Counted from the first letter of the stretch, positions 13,601-24,167 are shown. The stretch: 64,000 nt of DNA from Varroa destructor (GCF_002443255.2 NW_019211455.1:58962764-59026763); one strand, 5' to 3'. Numbers and translations: made by a program. The notes: a model not told the origin generated them from the sequence alone.

Positions 13601-14187
13601 GAAATAAGTTCTATGCGGTGTCAGTATCAAGAATGAGCCAAAGGAGTTTTATAACCTCTTTTTTGCCCTTAGTTACCCGTGAAATTACACCTATTGACAT
13701 TGGTGCAGCAGCTTATGCAGAGCAAGCGATTCAATACAATAGGCAGAAGTCTAGCAAAGACAAAATGAGCTTCTAAACTGTCTAATATAATATGATGATT
13801 TCGGGACTACATAAGAGCTAAACTGCAATAATTATTAATTACGTATTTGCTTAGTATTTCCAATGTAAGTTCTTTTTTCGTTTTTAATTGTCCTCCATGT
13901 TTTAGAGATTATCATATAATAAGTATCAGAAATTACGTTTAGTTATAAATTCCTTTAGAGATGATCGTGTTCGATATATAGTTTAGAATAAATTACGAAA
14001 AGACTTACTTTTTCGAGTTGGTGCAAACGGACATCCACCGTGACTTGTAGCGCACCTGTAAACGCCCCTTGTTGGGTGCGTCGCCATCCACTAGTCGAGC
14101 GTCGGGCCATTCGCGATTTTCAAGCCGAGAAAAGGCAGACAGTGGGTCGTTTCGAGATGTTAGTAGTATAGGATCTTCTACGGTGCC
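1..14187 (-). CDS. bark: Protein bark beetle (anakonda) ortholog, partial at both ends, 16 exons
   Basis: Join, in transcript order: 14009-14187, 13250-13440, 12873-13018, 12447-12642, 10149-10354, 9811-9926, 9529-9673, 7222-9345, 6634-6932, 6139-6299, 4278-4512, 3476-3721, 3039-3240, 2328-2661, 1845-2038 and <1-1664. This gives 6638 nt, about 2212 codons, with consistent phase at all 15 junctions and no stop. The product reads as three repeats of left-border beta segment, SRCR, parallel beta-helix and CUB-like domain, with many N-x-S/T sites expected of an ectodomain. Known of the family: Bark/Anakonda is a single-pass protein that marks tricellular junctions and helps recruit Gliotactin in Drosophila epithelia. 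Missing here are the signal peptide and most of left border 1 (5'), and the rest of module 3, the lectin-like domain, the membrane span and the tail (3'). Other SRCR/CUB proteins lack this module order, so the family call is firm; orthology is inferred without an alignment. Confidence 0.92.
1845..2038 (-). CDS. bark: bark exon: left border segment 3
   Basis: Acceptor GACGCTTTCTAG; two bases complete Gly, then AADMNAVMLHED and GGRLYTNLTLIQRTRPYVI, KSDLTVMPGATLILMDGVTV. This matches the left-border pattern that precedes each SRCR. Donor TTGAG|GTATGA at 1844-1843, phase 0. Confidence 0.92.
2328..2661 (-). CDS. bark: bark exon: last beta-helix and closing box of module 2
   Basis: Acceptor CATGTATGCAG, phase 0, start VSANFIANIIRDTAPF. 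Rungs continue to VLNARENFWGKTSIEEI, then SRIFDFDDWNSYAIADF. This repeats the closing box of module 1 (NYWS ... IFDRKDRYNLA ... FLQYL), showing internal duplication. Donor CTTAG|GTGAGA at 2327-2326, phase 1. Confidence 0.92.
2662..3038 (-). other. bark intron, nothing else seen
   Basis: AT-rich sequence between the 3039-3240 and 2328-2661 exons. The two exons join in phase 0 directly, so no extra exon is needed. Confidence 0.85.
3039..3240 (-). CDS. bark: bark exon: beta-helix, module 2
   Basis: Acceptor GAATTTCCGTAG; one base completes Arg, then CGIQVDGHFARVNITRNQL, GVLTIGGMEKEFLVAYNVI and NIARYAVEIFINSH. Donor GTCAG|GTAATA at 3038-3037, phase 0. Open frame above 3240 and below 3039 is intron. 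Confidence 0.92.
3476..3721 (-). CDS. bark: bark exon: beta-helix, module 2
   Basis: Acceptor of nine T then AG; one base completes Arg, then HQLAEINYTLVDNHLTKN with rungs NLYHWTLVNCTLADNQGG and VVFDGNSYRDN. Donor AACAG|GTAAGA at 3475-3474, phase 2. Three N-x-T sites fit an extracellular domain. Confidence 0.92.
3722..4277 (-). other. bark intron, nothing else seen
   Basis: AT-rich, with TATATA runs near 3880-3905. The flanking exons join in phase (2 to 1) without a skipped exon. Confidence 0.85.
4278..4512 (-). CDS. bark: bark exon: beta-helix, module 2
   Basis: Two bases complete Gly, then TTTWRGWLEYVPSIRLLSNT and later SNESIYFSNNLVRES, beta-helix rungs. Donor CTCAG|GTGAGT at 4277-4276, phase 2. 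The acceptor is poor (CATCTTTATAAAAAG) and lies right after an in-frame TAA, so it is forced by phase and by the stop rather than by its quality. Confidence 0.85.
4513..6138 (-). other. bark intron with a perfect palindrome
   Basis: 1626 nt between CUB2 and the next beta-helix exon; the flanks join in phase 1 to 2. It contains a perfect 28-bp palindrome at 4791-4818. Open frames on both strands at 5277-5625 have no family match and lack suitable splice context for this gene. Confidence 0.75.
4791..4818. repeat. Perfect 28-bp palindrome
   Basis: TTGACAACATAATA followed at once by its reverse complement, no spacer. It lies in a bark intron in AT-rich context. It could be a chance AT-rich palindrome or a protein-binding or foldback site; no function can be read from it. 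Confidence 0.9.
6139..6299 (-). CDS. bark: bark exon: end of CUB-like domain 2
   Basis: Acceptor CTCTTTTGTCCAAAG; one base completes Arg, then GSNRGDPMETWDLRRNLTSFP and GYVVSAKYESGARPIGGAVI, the closing strands of a CUB-like fold. Strong donor CTAG|GTGAGT at 6138-6137, phase 1. The frame stays open to 6020, but the consensus donor and the phase match to the next exon place the end here. Confidence 0.9.
6300..6633 (-). other. bark intron, nothing else seen
   Basis: Short intron inside CUB-like domain 2. A 71-codon frame here is closed by stops in the phase the gene needs. Confidence 0.85.
6634..6932 (-). CDS. bark: bark exon: start of CUB-like domain 2
   Basis: Acceptor CTATCCTACAG, phase 0; starts NNEGAGVFYNPVLTREEH, the beta-helix to CUB transition, and goes on to VSISLEPDQPKFLVLG and later strands. 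Donor CGCAG|GTAGAC at 6633-6632, phase 2. The true exon begins 20 codons upstream of the first Met in this frame. Confidence 0.92.
7222..9345 (-). CDS. bark: bark main exon: CUB1 end, beta-helix, closing box, left border 2, SRCR2, beta-helix
   Basis: 708 codons, phase 0 in and out. Acceptor CTTCTTTGCAG ends at 9346; donor CCAG|GTAGGT at 7221-7220. Order by exon residue: end of CUB1 (1-24); beta-helix rungs with NNIGDGINV and SRNGWAGVFF (about 30-335); closing box YNYWSTPGRDEGE...IFDRKDRYNLA (about 340-395); left border 2, GGEIAGDFQIGPGDYTVRRD to GLMVQGELRAVG (about 412-465); SRCR2 with six cysteines, GRVEVVVNGRRGGIC to LVGIRC (about 495-600); and further rungs to the donor. The open frame extends 20 codons above 9345 and 58 codons below 7222; both ends are intron by splice logic. 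It carries most of modules 1 and 2, so it is the strongest single piece of evidence for the family. Confidence 0.96.
9529..9673 (-). CDS. bark: bark exon: second part of CUB-like domain 1
   Basis: Acceptor AATATTTCAG; one base completes Arg, then SPDVVDPTVSVYDGPRQYEE, with the YDG common in CUB strands, ending GYQELT. Donor ACC|GTTAGT at 9528-9527 is weaker than the others (no AG before GT). A rival donor GTTA|GTAAAC four bases on would need a different acceptor; phase and the match between ELTVVHRAASM and the end of CUB3 (TLSVHLHATGG) favour the call given. Confidence 0.82.
9811..9926 (-). CDS. bark: bark exon: first part of CUB-like domain 1
   Basis: Acceptor GATTTGCTTTGCAG, phase 0; peptide begins TITIPQHQRNKNEELTLVF and continues to DWDEKLKDYYN. 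Donor AACAG|GTGAGC at 9810-9809, phase 2. Only 38 full codons, so it is found by splice signals and by fit with its neighbours rather than by ORF length. Confidence 0.88.
10149..10354 (-). CDS. bark: bark exon: beta-helix leading into CUB1
   Basis: Acceptor TGTATTCTAG; two bases complete Gly, then PGLFINSSHLQIHL and NGADGIHYVHHD, a turn typical of this family just before the CUB-like domain. It ends STDVSHGCER, with donor AAAGG|GTATGT at 10148-10147, phase 0. The other frame open here (10016-10309) is a shadow. Confidence 0.9.
10355..12446 (-). other. bark intron, nothing else seen
   Basis: 2092 nt between two beta-helix exons of module 1, the longest intron in the gene as seen. The flanks join in phase 1 to 2 and the peptide reads through sensibly (LLNN-RG-PGLFINSS), so no further exon is required. 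No repeats or open frames of note. Confidence 0.8.
12447..12642 (-). CDS. bark: bark exon: parallel beta-helix, module 1
   Basis: Acceptor CGCTTCCAG, phase 0, start VLSNVVIRHAG. The exon has beta-helix rungs of hydrophobic and Asn/Gly alternation (VNISNPDDSFIIQDAKLLNN). Donor CGAG|GTATTT at 12446-12445, phase 1. The frame beyond the donor soon becomes intron-like. Confidence 0.9.
12873..13018 (-). CDS. bark: bark exon: end of SRCR1 and linker with RRKR
   Basis: Acceptor TTTGTGATACAG; two bases complete a Glu codon, then YHLDVGIQC, the last SRCR strand and sixth cysteine. A short 'HWKGLNF' segment follows, then a basic stretch with RRKR at 12909-12920. Donor TCG|GTGAGT at 12872-12871, phase 0. 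It is too short to stand out as an ORF but is required by phase between the exons on either side. Confidence 0.9.
13250..13440 (-). CDS. bark: bark exon: core of SRCR1
   Basis: Acceptor CGACTTTCAG; the first base T completes AAT (N), then WTLDDLSVVCRHLGFGGG, the hallmark SRCR 'VC..LG' stretch. It continues through NPRCTGQERRLEACEGW and GSGIC, giving cysteines 2 to 5 of a group A SRCR. Donor TGCG|GTAAGT at 13249-13248, phase 1. The reading frame runs past the donor into intron, so the open frame to 13071 overstates the exon. Confidence 0.93.
13441..14008 (-). other. bark intron within SRCR1, nothing else seen
   Basis: Splits SRCR1 just after its first cysteine; flanks join in phase 2 to 1 as CTNSK-N-WTLDD. 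Confidence 0.85.
14009..14187 (-). CDS. bark: bark exon (first visible): end of left border 1 and start of SRCR1
   Basis: Acceptor TATTTTCAG ends at 14188; the exon starts in phase 0 with GTVEDPILLTS, the usual tail of a left-border segment. It continues to GRLQVRYKSRWMSVCTNSK, the first strand and first cysteine of an SRCR domain. Donor AAAAA|GTAAGT at 14008-14007 leaves two bases of an Asn codon (phase 2). Because it starts in phase 0 mid-domain and its upstream sequence is intron-like, at least one more coding exon must lie 5' of it. Confidence 0.9.
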
Positions 14188-17100
14188 CTGAAAATATAGT
14201 AAAATATCAAATAACTCCGTATTATCATATGTTTCACTTGGCATATATGTGGCATTGTACAAATATATTGTAGCTTCATAACCACCTACCTGACTACCGT
14301 ATATCCGTGTGTGTGCGTTTGATTACCTATATCAACGACATTTCAATTGTTCTAACAGGGAATAAAATATGGGGCGGCGTAGCCTGGGTAGCTAATGCGC
14401 AACTTTTCAAGTGCATTGTCACAGTTGCCATGAGCGTGCATTTATTGCTGAATCAAAGTTCAGTGTTAGTAATGATTACCATGCAGTTTTATAGGTCTGT
14501 CAGAGAAATCCTAGATCAATTCAACAAAACTCACCCCAGCGAGACCTTAAAAAGAGGATAACTATTGCGTCGCTAGATGTATTTGATATAGTTATTCAAT
14601 TATTTGTCCTGCACTTATCTGAAATTAAGACGCTAGTATGGTGTAATATTTGATATCACTTTCGCATTTCGTTCAGTGCTTTGTTGCGGCGCTCTAAGTC
14701 CTCGCCGCTTCGCCAAGAAATACTCCCTGATCTTAACGATCAGATGAGTCACAGACAAATAACGGTTTATTACTTCGCTTGTTTCTTTGTTCGGCGTCAA
14801 CGCGATAGTATGCGTTTGCTGTAAGCCAGCTATTGGCCTTTCCCATTCAACCATCATCAGCAAAAGAGCAGTCATCAGCAATTAAAAGGTATTGGCAAAC
14901 ACTTTTTAGGATCGTTACAATTTTCCTTCCACTCTTCCGCTGAACCGTTCACTCTACCATTTGTTTCCAATTTGACACATTAAAACGATATGACACATTT
15001 ACATAAGATGTACGTTTACATTCGCACGATCACGGATACACGCACATGGAAGGCACGAACGGAGTGCCTGAGTCAAGGAGGAAACAAAAAAACAAGTAAA
15101 AATGAAAGATAAAAGGAGGTTGGACATTTAGAAAACAAACCTCAGATCGATAAAGAAGGGCTTTTCTTTTGTGTCTGTGTAACCTTGCTCTGCACCACTA
15201 ACGCGTTACAAAGAGTATAAAGAATAAAGTACAATTGATTAAATCGGTGTTCTTCTTGGATATACCTGTTTTTTTGGGTTTCATTTGGAGTTCCATAAAA
15301 GGATATCCATTTAATTGTATATCTATTGAAATGTAATTATGATCTCGAAGATATTCTGCTGATCTTCTTTGGATAACATTAATAGCTTTTCAATCACTAG
15401 AAGAAAAAACTCTCCCATGGAAAATCGATCGCTTGCGTGTCAGTTTATAGAATTTCTGCCTATTTTTACGATTTTTAGGTGAACAGACAGCGCACTCATC
15501 TTATACGTACGTATAGAGGGCCTTGGCTTGAAGCCGGGTTCTTTTTGCAATTCAAGACACGTAAATATGGTTCAATTTCAAGCGTAGTTCAAATCGATCG
15601 TCACTTCTTGGGCAATATGATGAGTTTTACTATACTGGATTTATTGCTTAGGAGGAAAGCATATCACATACTGTTAATTAAGAAACCGGTGGCATTAAAT
15701 GATTTCCATAGTCTTGTACTATAGTTTCCAATAACTCGTATACAATACCTAGTTAGGCCAGGAGTTACACTTCCACTACAAATGCACCAGTTGTAATTAA
15801 AAAATGCCTAAGCGATGAAGTTGATTCTCGTTTTAGATGGTATTATCATTATTACTTACATCTACAGTTATACGAAATAAAGCAATCAGATATCACACGG
15901 CCGCAGAACCGGTTAAATGTAGTTGTTTCTACGAAACACCACCGCTTAGAAGACTATACCGCTCTATTCAGCACTATTTTCTATCATCTCAAATTCTCAG
16001 AAACAATCATGTTACTGTTATGATGCTGTCAAGTACTGAATGTTAAGCAAAAGCACAAAAACCATAAGTCAATACGATCAGGGTACCTTAACATATCATA
16101 TATATATATAGTTTCATGTAGCAGCAGACGTAATCGTTTCATGAGTCCAGACCAAAATGACCCTACTGCCATATAAAAAGTGTCATATATATCATAATCG
16201 TTAAAACAGAAAATTACGATGATGATATAATTGTAAGTATACGAGGGGAACGTAGAGGAATCTACTGAATTCTATTGAGAATTTTTATCTCGTATCATTA
16301 GGATTCGTTAATATCCCCTTTCATCAAGTTTTTCGATATGTAAATATGATCTAACACCGTTTTCCTCATGTGACGCAATTCAATGCCTGTTTTATTTTGC
16401 GGCAGTTTACACTCGTATAGGCAATGGTTGAGGTGGCTTAGCACGATCTGAACCTGGGCTTACGATGTTTCTCCACGTGTTCACCTTGATTATTTTGTCA
16501 AGTTACTAAGTCAATACACTTTTTTTTTGTACTGATTACTATATTCCTCATGCGACTAATCAAGTAATTAGCTGTCGTTTTTTGTTTGGTACATGATTAG
16601 CTACAGTGTAAACAAATATTACCACTGAACATGCGCTGTCTTCATAACGACACTCATCTTTAATGACCTGTTTCAATTCAAGCAACGATTGTATCCTCCT
16701 CATATGAAGCAGGCTTTTGGTTATTTCAACGCAAGCCAGTGTATCTGAATAGGGTAGGTGTGAGGGGATATCACAGCAATAACATTTGTAGTCATGTTTA
16801 TTCAAATAATTTCATTATGATGACTTAAATGGAAGCCAGGCAATATACTGCCATCATAGTAGGAAAAGTGGCAAATGGTATATATATTTTTATATGTAAT
16901 TTTTACGAAATTATCTTGCTGGTAATAAGTCGAACAAAAAAACAGTTGGTGTTCTTATAGCTTTCTTATGAGCAGTTATTCTTCAGGCACGTTGGGCTTC
17001 AGGCACAACAAATTTCATACGGGATTTTTCCCTCAACATAGTATGTTGATTAATTAGCTTTGCGTTTACCCAAAAGTGTGACACTTACTCGTTAATATGC

Positions 17101-20100
17101 TATTGCTATTCCGGGTAAGAATCATTACAGAGAATGTTTGCTTTTCTTTTACTTCTATATTAAGCTAGGTATCAATAAAGGCATTGTGGGTAGATGACAC
17201 ATATTTTCGATATGACTTCACTTTAAATAGAAAAAAAAGTCATATAATGTATGAAGGACACCGCAATGCATCTGTATCTACGTAATTTGTAAAACGACAG
17301 ATCTTCTCAGTTTCCACAATCCGTTTCTCAAGATTGGCTATTCCTTGAATGAAAATTCTTCACAGCCAGTATAACAAGATAAATGTCAAACAGAGTCTTG
17401 CCGAGTACTTATTATTATATAATAATTCACAATATTCTGTGATTAGATATTATTGTATTATGTCATATGTTCTTAGCCAAGATATGAACAGAGTTTAGTT
17501 GATTAATAAATTGATAAATTAAGGTTAAGGGCAAGCAGCGGTAAGAAGAGTAAAAAGAAGTTTACACTATAGCCGACATAGAGTCGACTTCGTTAAGTTA
17601 TTCTAGTTATAGCGTTTCAATGATTGGCTGCAAACGTATTACTTTGGTGTGAACTTCATCAACGCGCTTCATATTTGCAGCACAAAAGAAAGCACTGCAA
17701 ATTGAGGAAATACGTGAGTCATTTCGAGCGCCTCCAAATGGCTGGTACCGATGATGGAAATAGAAACCTGTTCCAGCTTCTACTAGCGCCAACTCTGGGA
17801 GTTCTTACAGATTATGTTTACTACTACCGGTACATATAGCACATTCATAATCAGTCCTATTCCGTAACTTTGTTAATCTCTCGGTGACAATCGAAGCCAC
17901 TCTGGTGAATAGTAACATGGCTCTGGGCTTTGACAATGAACACATTTCATTTTTTCAGGCTGAATCACTAAACTGCAAGAATGACATGTGAGAGCAGAAC
18001 GTGACTGCTAAAGCGTAATCTCGCTTGGTTGCAGCTAATTTATATCTATGTATAAATGTTGTTGACGCACATTCTCGTATTCATCGTCTAGCTGAAGGAC
18101 GGCTAAGAATAAATATAGATAGAAATACTACATACTTGATTCACTTGTTCTACAATCAGTTTTAGAATCGATATTTTATTACATAGTGGGAAAATAGTTT
18201 AGGAGAAAGCATAGTGATATAATAGCATCTTGTTGCCTTCTCATTTATTACATATGTAAGCTGCAAATATATGGACCAACTCGTTTTTAGCTTTATTAGC
18301 GTAGATATTATCGAAAAGCTTTTTTTCGGGATAAGGCGTAGGTCAGCATTTAGTTTCAGTATTTTTGAAATAGTAAACCCAAGAAAATAAAAAAAGTTAT
18401 CGTTATATTTCATAAAACGCACACATTATTGCATTTATTGTTTCAAATTTTAGAATCGGAATTTTATTAGAGTATCTATTTCCCAGTCCTGAATATTTGT
18501 GTATTATTTTTTTTTGTCAATCATTTAGTTCGACTTTGTCTTTTTGTTATTTCTTCTTACTTTAAAATCTCTGTTATTCAATGAATACAATTTGAAGACA
18601 ACCCCTGACCTCTTTACGCACACAAAAATTGGTAGGAAATCATCACTTTAGTTCTTAACGGTCTTCCGAAAGAAATGAACTAGATTTCTAAGTTGTAACG
18701 TCTGCACTAAAAACGACCTCAGCTTCATAATGGTGACGCTTAATTTGAATCTTGTCAAGTACCACCTTTTCCTGACTGTCTTCTTGCCGACAAATAGGAA
18801 GACACCATGATCGTTTCGCGTTTAAAGTAGAAAAAAATATCACCACTTTTGCGCCATTCGGTAAAGTGCCCATTTCGTGACTGTATGAAGTTCATCAAGA
18901 AACGGGCATTTCATCCTGAGTGCAGTGTCCGAAGTACCTCCTTCAGCGCTTACTACTCATAACACGGAACGTAAGTTGCTTAGAAAAAGCAATAGTGGCA
19001 CAAGACGAATTCTCACTTGAATCTGTCAGATAATTGAGAGTAATATATTTAGCACCGATATGTTTTACATAGCTCAATATTCACCGACCTAAGCATGTTA
19101 TGTTATTTGAGAATACTGGTCATGTTTGTAGTCAAAACGAAGATATAGTGTTAGTAACCCAAAGTCGCTAGGAACCTGTACGACTATCTTCCGACAAATT
19201 TTGATGGGACTTACTTTGTTGGATAAAGCAGTTTCTCATCTTAGGAAGGCCTAACATATTTTACGGATGAGATTGAGAAGTTTAAGGAAATAGTGCATAC
19301 TTTTATAAAATCTTCTTAAAGCTGAGATTTAACACATGCTTCCTTTAGTTATAGCAAAATTTGTTACGCACCAATCGATTCTACATATTTGATTTAGAAA
19401 AAATAGCATTCACTTACACTAATTGTTTAGAGCGAATACCCATACGGTTCTGACTGCTTATGTTTTAAGTAATTCAAGGAAATCAATTCCGCATTATATC
19501 TATATCCCATTAAAAAAAAAAACTATGATGGACACAAGTATATAATGCACTGGAATTTGCGATTTTTTTCGGGTCAGCCAGTTTAGCTGTCGTGAGTGTT
19601 TTTCTCCCCGAATAGATAAAATCTACCAGTCTACATTTATGTGTGTTAAACTATCCCTAGCTTTAAAATTTTGATAAAAGTATATCATTGTTCTGTCTTT
19701 AACCATTAAGTCAGTGCTGCTCCGTAGGAAATTGATTTCAGGTTTTGTAAAAAGTAGATATTCGTCTGTCTACAGGGTAGGTTTCATTACAACCTGCCAG
19801 AACGCGGTCGTACGACTTCCTAGTTAGCATAGTTATGTGCACCATGTACTGAACGAGAAATGAGTACAAAATACAATCGGTGAAGGGTTGTCAGTGTACT
19901 ATCTATCTGTGTACTGCTATCTCTTTATCTATACTACCGAAAGTCAAGTCCGCGTGCTTATTTGACTCGAAACGACTCGCGTTTTTTTGTGGATAGCCAG
20001 AGGAAGGATTTTAGGAAGAGCTGTATAGAAGATGAAGCCAATTGAATAAACACTTCTGTTTTTAGAGAACAAACTTTGTTCTTTTTTATTGAGTGTGTTA

Positions 20101-23100
20101 ATTTGCCTGGCCGCGCATTAACGTCAGCAATTCCTTTTTCATTTCCTGTTTGAAATCGCTATTAACAAACACCGAACAATATCGTCTTTATTATCAAATG
20201 TACAAATATGTACTTTTGTTGCGTGAATAAGTGTACTCAACATGCGTTCCATGGAAAACTATCATTTAACTATGTTGTGAAAAGAGTTATTGTGTCATAG
20301 CAATAGCAATTAGGTGATCGCTATTTGGCGTAACCTTTAATACAGATATAATTAACCTTTTTAACTTTACATAGATAAAATAGAATTTGTTTTACAGTAA
20401 AAAACAGGCGTAAGAGTGACGCCTGCAGGTAGCACTCTAGTATCAACTGGCAAGAGCGCTTAATGAGATTATCGGCTTGACACGCAGGATGTATAACTCA
20501 GGCATGATGGAAGCCAGTGTTTTTTGAGGCGGCGATAAAAAAAAATATGAAAATTTGCATTAAAATATCTGCTCCTAGCGTCAAAAAGACATTATATTTA
20601 ATTCATCGATAAAATGTTGATAACCTAACTAAAAAATTTGCATTCTACTTTTGAAACATTTTAAAATATCATTACATTGTAGGCTATATTTTGTTAGATC
20701 GACTACTGGGGAATGATATTTTTGTCTCATAGACAATTTCCGTTTAGTCTTAGCTTGCTGCTCTTTGCGCAAATAGATGTCTACTTAATTTTTCTCACCA
20801 GTACGTAGCTAGCTTAGTTGACTAGATCGGTCCGTGTCGTTTTTATCTTTGACTACCACCTAAGGCTCAACGGTTGGATCAGCCTTCAGGATACATTCGT
20901 CAATCAGGGCCGTAAGCTACAATACGTTAACTCACAAACGCAAACGGAATTACTTTACTGTTTATCGTTAAGCCAATGAATCTGTCGTAAAAATTGCCCG
21001 TAAAAAATGCCCTAACAAGAATACAAGTTTAGCATGCGTTTTTCCGGAGTATTTTACCTATACGAGTATAAATTATATATACATACGCCAAGGCTGTTAA
21101 TGCATTAAAAGGAGTGGAAACTTAAAGCAACCGCAACCTAATAAACGGCTAAAATGGCTGCTATTACGTATAATTTGTGCCCTCCAGAATATATTGCCGC
21201 CTATCGTAAGTCATAGATTAGCAATCGATTGAAAGGCCTGTTCCTATGTTGTTCCTTATTCGAATATAGATCTACTACGATGTATGAAACAGTTTCTGTA
21301 AATAAAAGCAAAGATTTTATTTGTATAACCACTGTTGCGGTATTTACTAATAATATCGGTTTTATCTTATACATGAACTATTCATTCAACAGCTAACCTC
21401 CTTCAGACACTATACGATATCGCAAAGTGCTACGCGTATATATCAGCTACGGTGACGAAATCGTCTTCTTGTGCTAACAGATATTTTCTAAAATATTCTC
21501 CTATTCAGTCTTATGTACACCAATAGCCCTCCCACTGCGTAATTCTGTGAGCTTAACCCCACCTTGATCATCCTATAACATTTCTTTTGCCTATCTATGT
21601 ATATACATAAATATCTTTGTGTGTCAAACTACTTACGATTTCACGCAACCTAACTAGTTAGAACCATTAGCTTACCACGACTTGTATTATGGGGCCTTAT
21701 TTTTAATCTAAATCTTATCACTAGCATAATTGTGGCACCACATTAAAATCATTCGTGAGCGCCCTGGTTACTGTCGTCACCTAACAGTGATCTGATCAAT
21801 TGTACTAAAGGCCAAAGAAGGACATCCTGAAAATATTCATGCTCGACGCTAGCTATCTAACTGTCAACTAGTCATAGTAATTTCATAAATTATTTCCATA
21901 ATGCCCATCCGATAAATCTCTGCTAGGGACGTAGAATACCCTTAAACAAGGAAGTAGATATGGCATATCCCGTTGTATTGACTATGGAAAAAGAGTTGTT
22001 TGCAATGCATTGGGGCAACTAACGCATACTGGTATATTTGGCTGAATGATCGTGTCTATAATACCATATAGGATTTCTACTAAGAATTACGGATCGAAGT
22101 ATTAATATTGCCAGTCGTTTTAAGATATGAAAGCGCGAAAGTGATGTCTTCTGATACGCTGAAGCGATAAGTTGCAACAAGATAAAGAGTGAAGTCACTT
22201 GATTACCAAACTTGGTAAACATATTGCCCAAAAGCTGTTTATATACACCAATAGCTTAACATCATAGAATCGGTATATTAAAATAAATAATTAATATAAA
22301 TAAAAAATTGTCGGATAAGGTATTCCATTTAAATACGAGTAACGTGTATTCAAATAATCACTACGTCATAACAGTCATGTATGTTTTGTAACATCCAAAT
22401 ATCATTCTAAAGCAGTCATCTTATCACCGCTGTTAGCGAGTGTCTGCTGAAGAATTGTGTGCAAGAAATACATTGGCAAATAGATCTTCTAGTCGTAATG
22501 ATATTTCCATAAATAGGCTAGTTCTAGGCTTTTTTAAAGGACATAACCACCCTACATATAAATCCACTATCCTTAATCCGTATCAATTACCAGCCATTAA
22601 AAGGAGGCTGTTTTAACGCTTGCTCACATTAGCCAATATCTGCCCCACCGACTGACTTTGAACAATAATGATAGGAGCTTCCTTTGGATGCATGTAAAAT
22701 AATAGAATAAAGGTTCAGTACAATACTTGGCGGGTAAGGCAAAAAAATTTCATCGAAAAAGTCCGTCCGTGCATAATTCACGTTATCGTAGATTTTAGAG
22801 GTCCTATTAGATTTTCGCTAAATCAGCTAATGTCCTTCCAACTAATATCAGCGAAGAAACCAAAGTTGACGTTCTCACATAACAGCTCAACATCGCTTTC
22901 CACGGTTCTAGTTATTTTCGTTTGACGAGTAAAAATCAACCAATGATTTTTTGTTTAACTTTTGCAGCTGCTCCCTCCGTTCTACCGGCACAAAATTAGC
23001 AATACCGTAGAATTAATTTTGTCCTTCGTATCTCAACAAGGACAATAATGCTTTACGTTCATCAGTGCCTAGCATGTGCTATATAATAGCAGCAGCCATT

Positions 23101-23516
23101 GATTGATGAATGATTTTAAGCCATGATAACCCAAGATTGAGCATAATCGTTTCATGATGAAGTGTAGCAACGATATCAACCATTAAAATTCAATTACTTA
23201 TACGAATACATATGGTGACACTAAGGATTAAAATAATCACTTTTATACTTATGCAGCAATTCCAATAGAATGGATTATCTTGCTGTTGCTAGTCATGAAC
23301 GTTTACTTCACTTCTTCAGTTCGCTTTAACAAAAAAAAAAGATGCGTAGAGGTGAAGTTTTATCAAGAAAGTTATTAGTCGTTTGGATGGGGCACCGTTA
23401 CTACTGTTGCCGTTGCTGTAGCCTTTTCATAAGCTGGCACTATTAGGTGATAGCTATGGCCACTTTTTTAAGGCAATGATAAGTAGCGCAAAACAACACT
23501 ATTAATTGGACAGACG
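14188..23516. other. Non-coding span upstream of the first visible bark exon
   Basis: AT-rich with scattered short frames and no recognised protein. I looked here for the missing 5' bark exon, which must end in phase 0 and encode a left-border segment, and did not find it. The minus-strand frame at 14633-14881 has a hydrophobic start (LMTALLLMMV) but no fitting donor. Probably a long bark intron or upstream flank. Confidence 0.55.
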
Positions 23517-23561
23517 ATCACCGTAGCAAACCAACACATTGTGTTGGTTTGCTACGGTGAT
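23517..23561. repeat. 45-nt near-perfect inverted repeat with a one-base centre
   Basis: Arms 23517-23538 and 23540-23561 are exact 22-nt reverse complements around a single T at 23539. Unlike the AT-rich palindromes elsewhere, the arms are mixed sequence (start ATCACCGTAGCAAACC), so chance is unlikely. Flanking bases do not pair. It could extrude as a cruciform or mark a foldback insertion or local inverted duplication. Confidence 0.95.
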
Positions 23562-24167
23562 ATGTACAAGACAAAATTTTCACAAAAGTCTTGAGACGAA
23601 AGGCATAAAAGCAATACTGCTATAAAAAGCATGTTTTATATTTACTAAGAGGAGTTTTTGGTTGCAACTGTGAGCCGGGTTACAGCTTGAAGCCTATAAT
23701 TTTACCGTATATGCATTGCATATGTTGTAGTAACGCAAGTGTCATTTCCCAGATCTGGTAATGAGGTCTAGTCATACATACCGTGCGTAGCGATCAAAGT
23801 GAAAGTAACTCACAAGGCTGAATTCAATTTGTGTATTATTATATATTTCTTCATAAATATTGTCAATTTTTCTTTATAGGCAAGAAGGCTATCTAGAAAA
23901 CGAATTGCTTTCTTAAACGATGTTTTCTGAATCACACCCATACGTGAACTTGTTAGTGTACCTGAGGTCTAAATTCGGAAGAAGCTGAAGAAGGGCGCTG
24001 AGAAAAAGCTGTACGGTGCAACATCATGACCCTTTCTTTTTATTTGAACTTTTCAAGTTGGTACTCTATTGCTTTTTAATATTGTCTTACGATAAACCTA
24101 ATCAAACTCAAAACTGTAAAATCTGGGTGTAAATAACGAATAGTTTTACACCGTATTCCAACGAGAT

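Noticed and set aside
14300..14560. Donor-like sites near 14286, 14325 and 14530 tested as the preceding bark exon
   Set aside because: The phase 0 frame is closed by nearby stops without an acceptor, and no left-border residues appear.
14633..14881. Minus-strand frame with a hydrophobic start, considered as the missing bark signal-peptide exon
   Set aside because: No ATG with a convincing leader at the frame start, no phase 0 donor, and no left-border motif.
15840..15900. GTAAGT donor on the minus strand after RITVD, tested as the exon before 14187
   Set aside because: The phase 0 frame has a stop 11 codons upstream and no acceptor in between.
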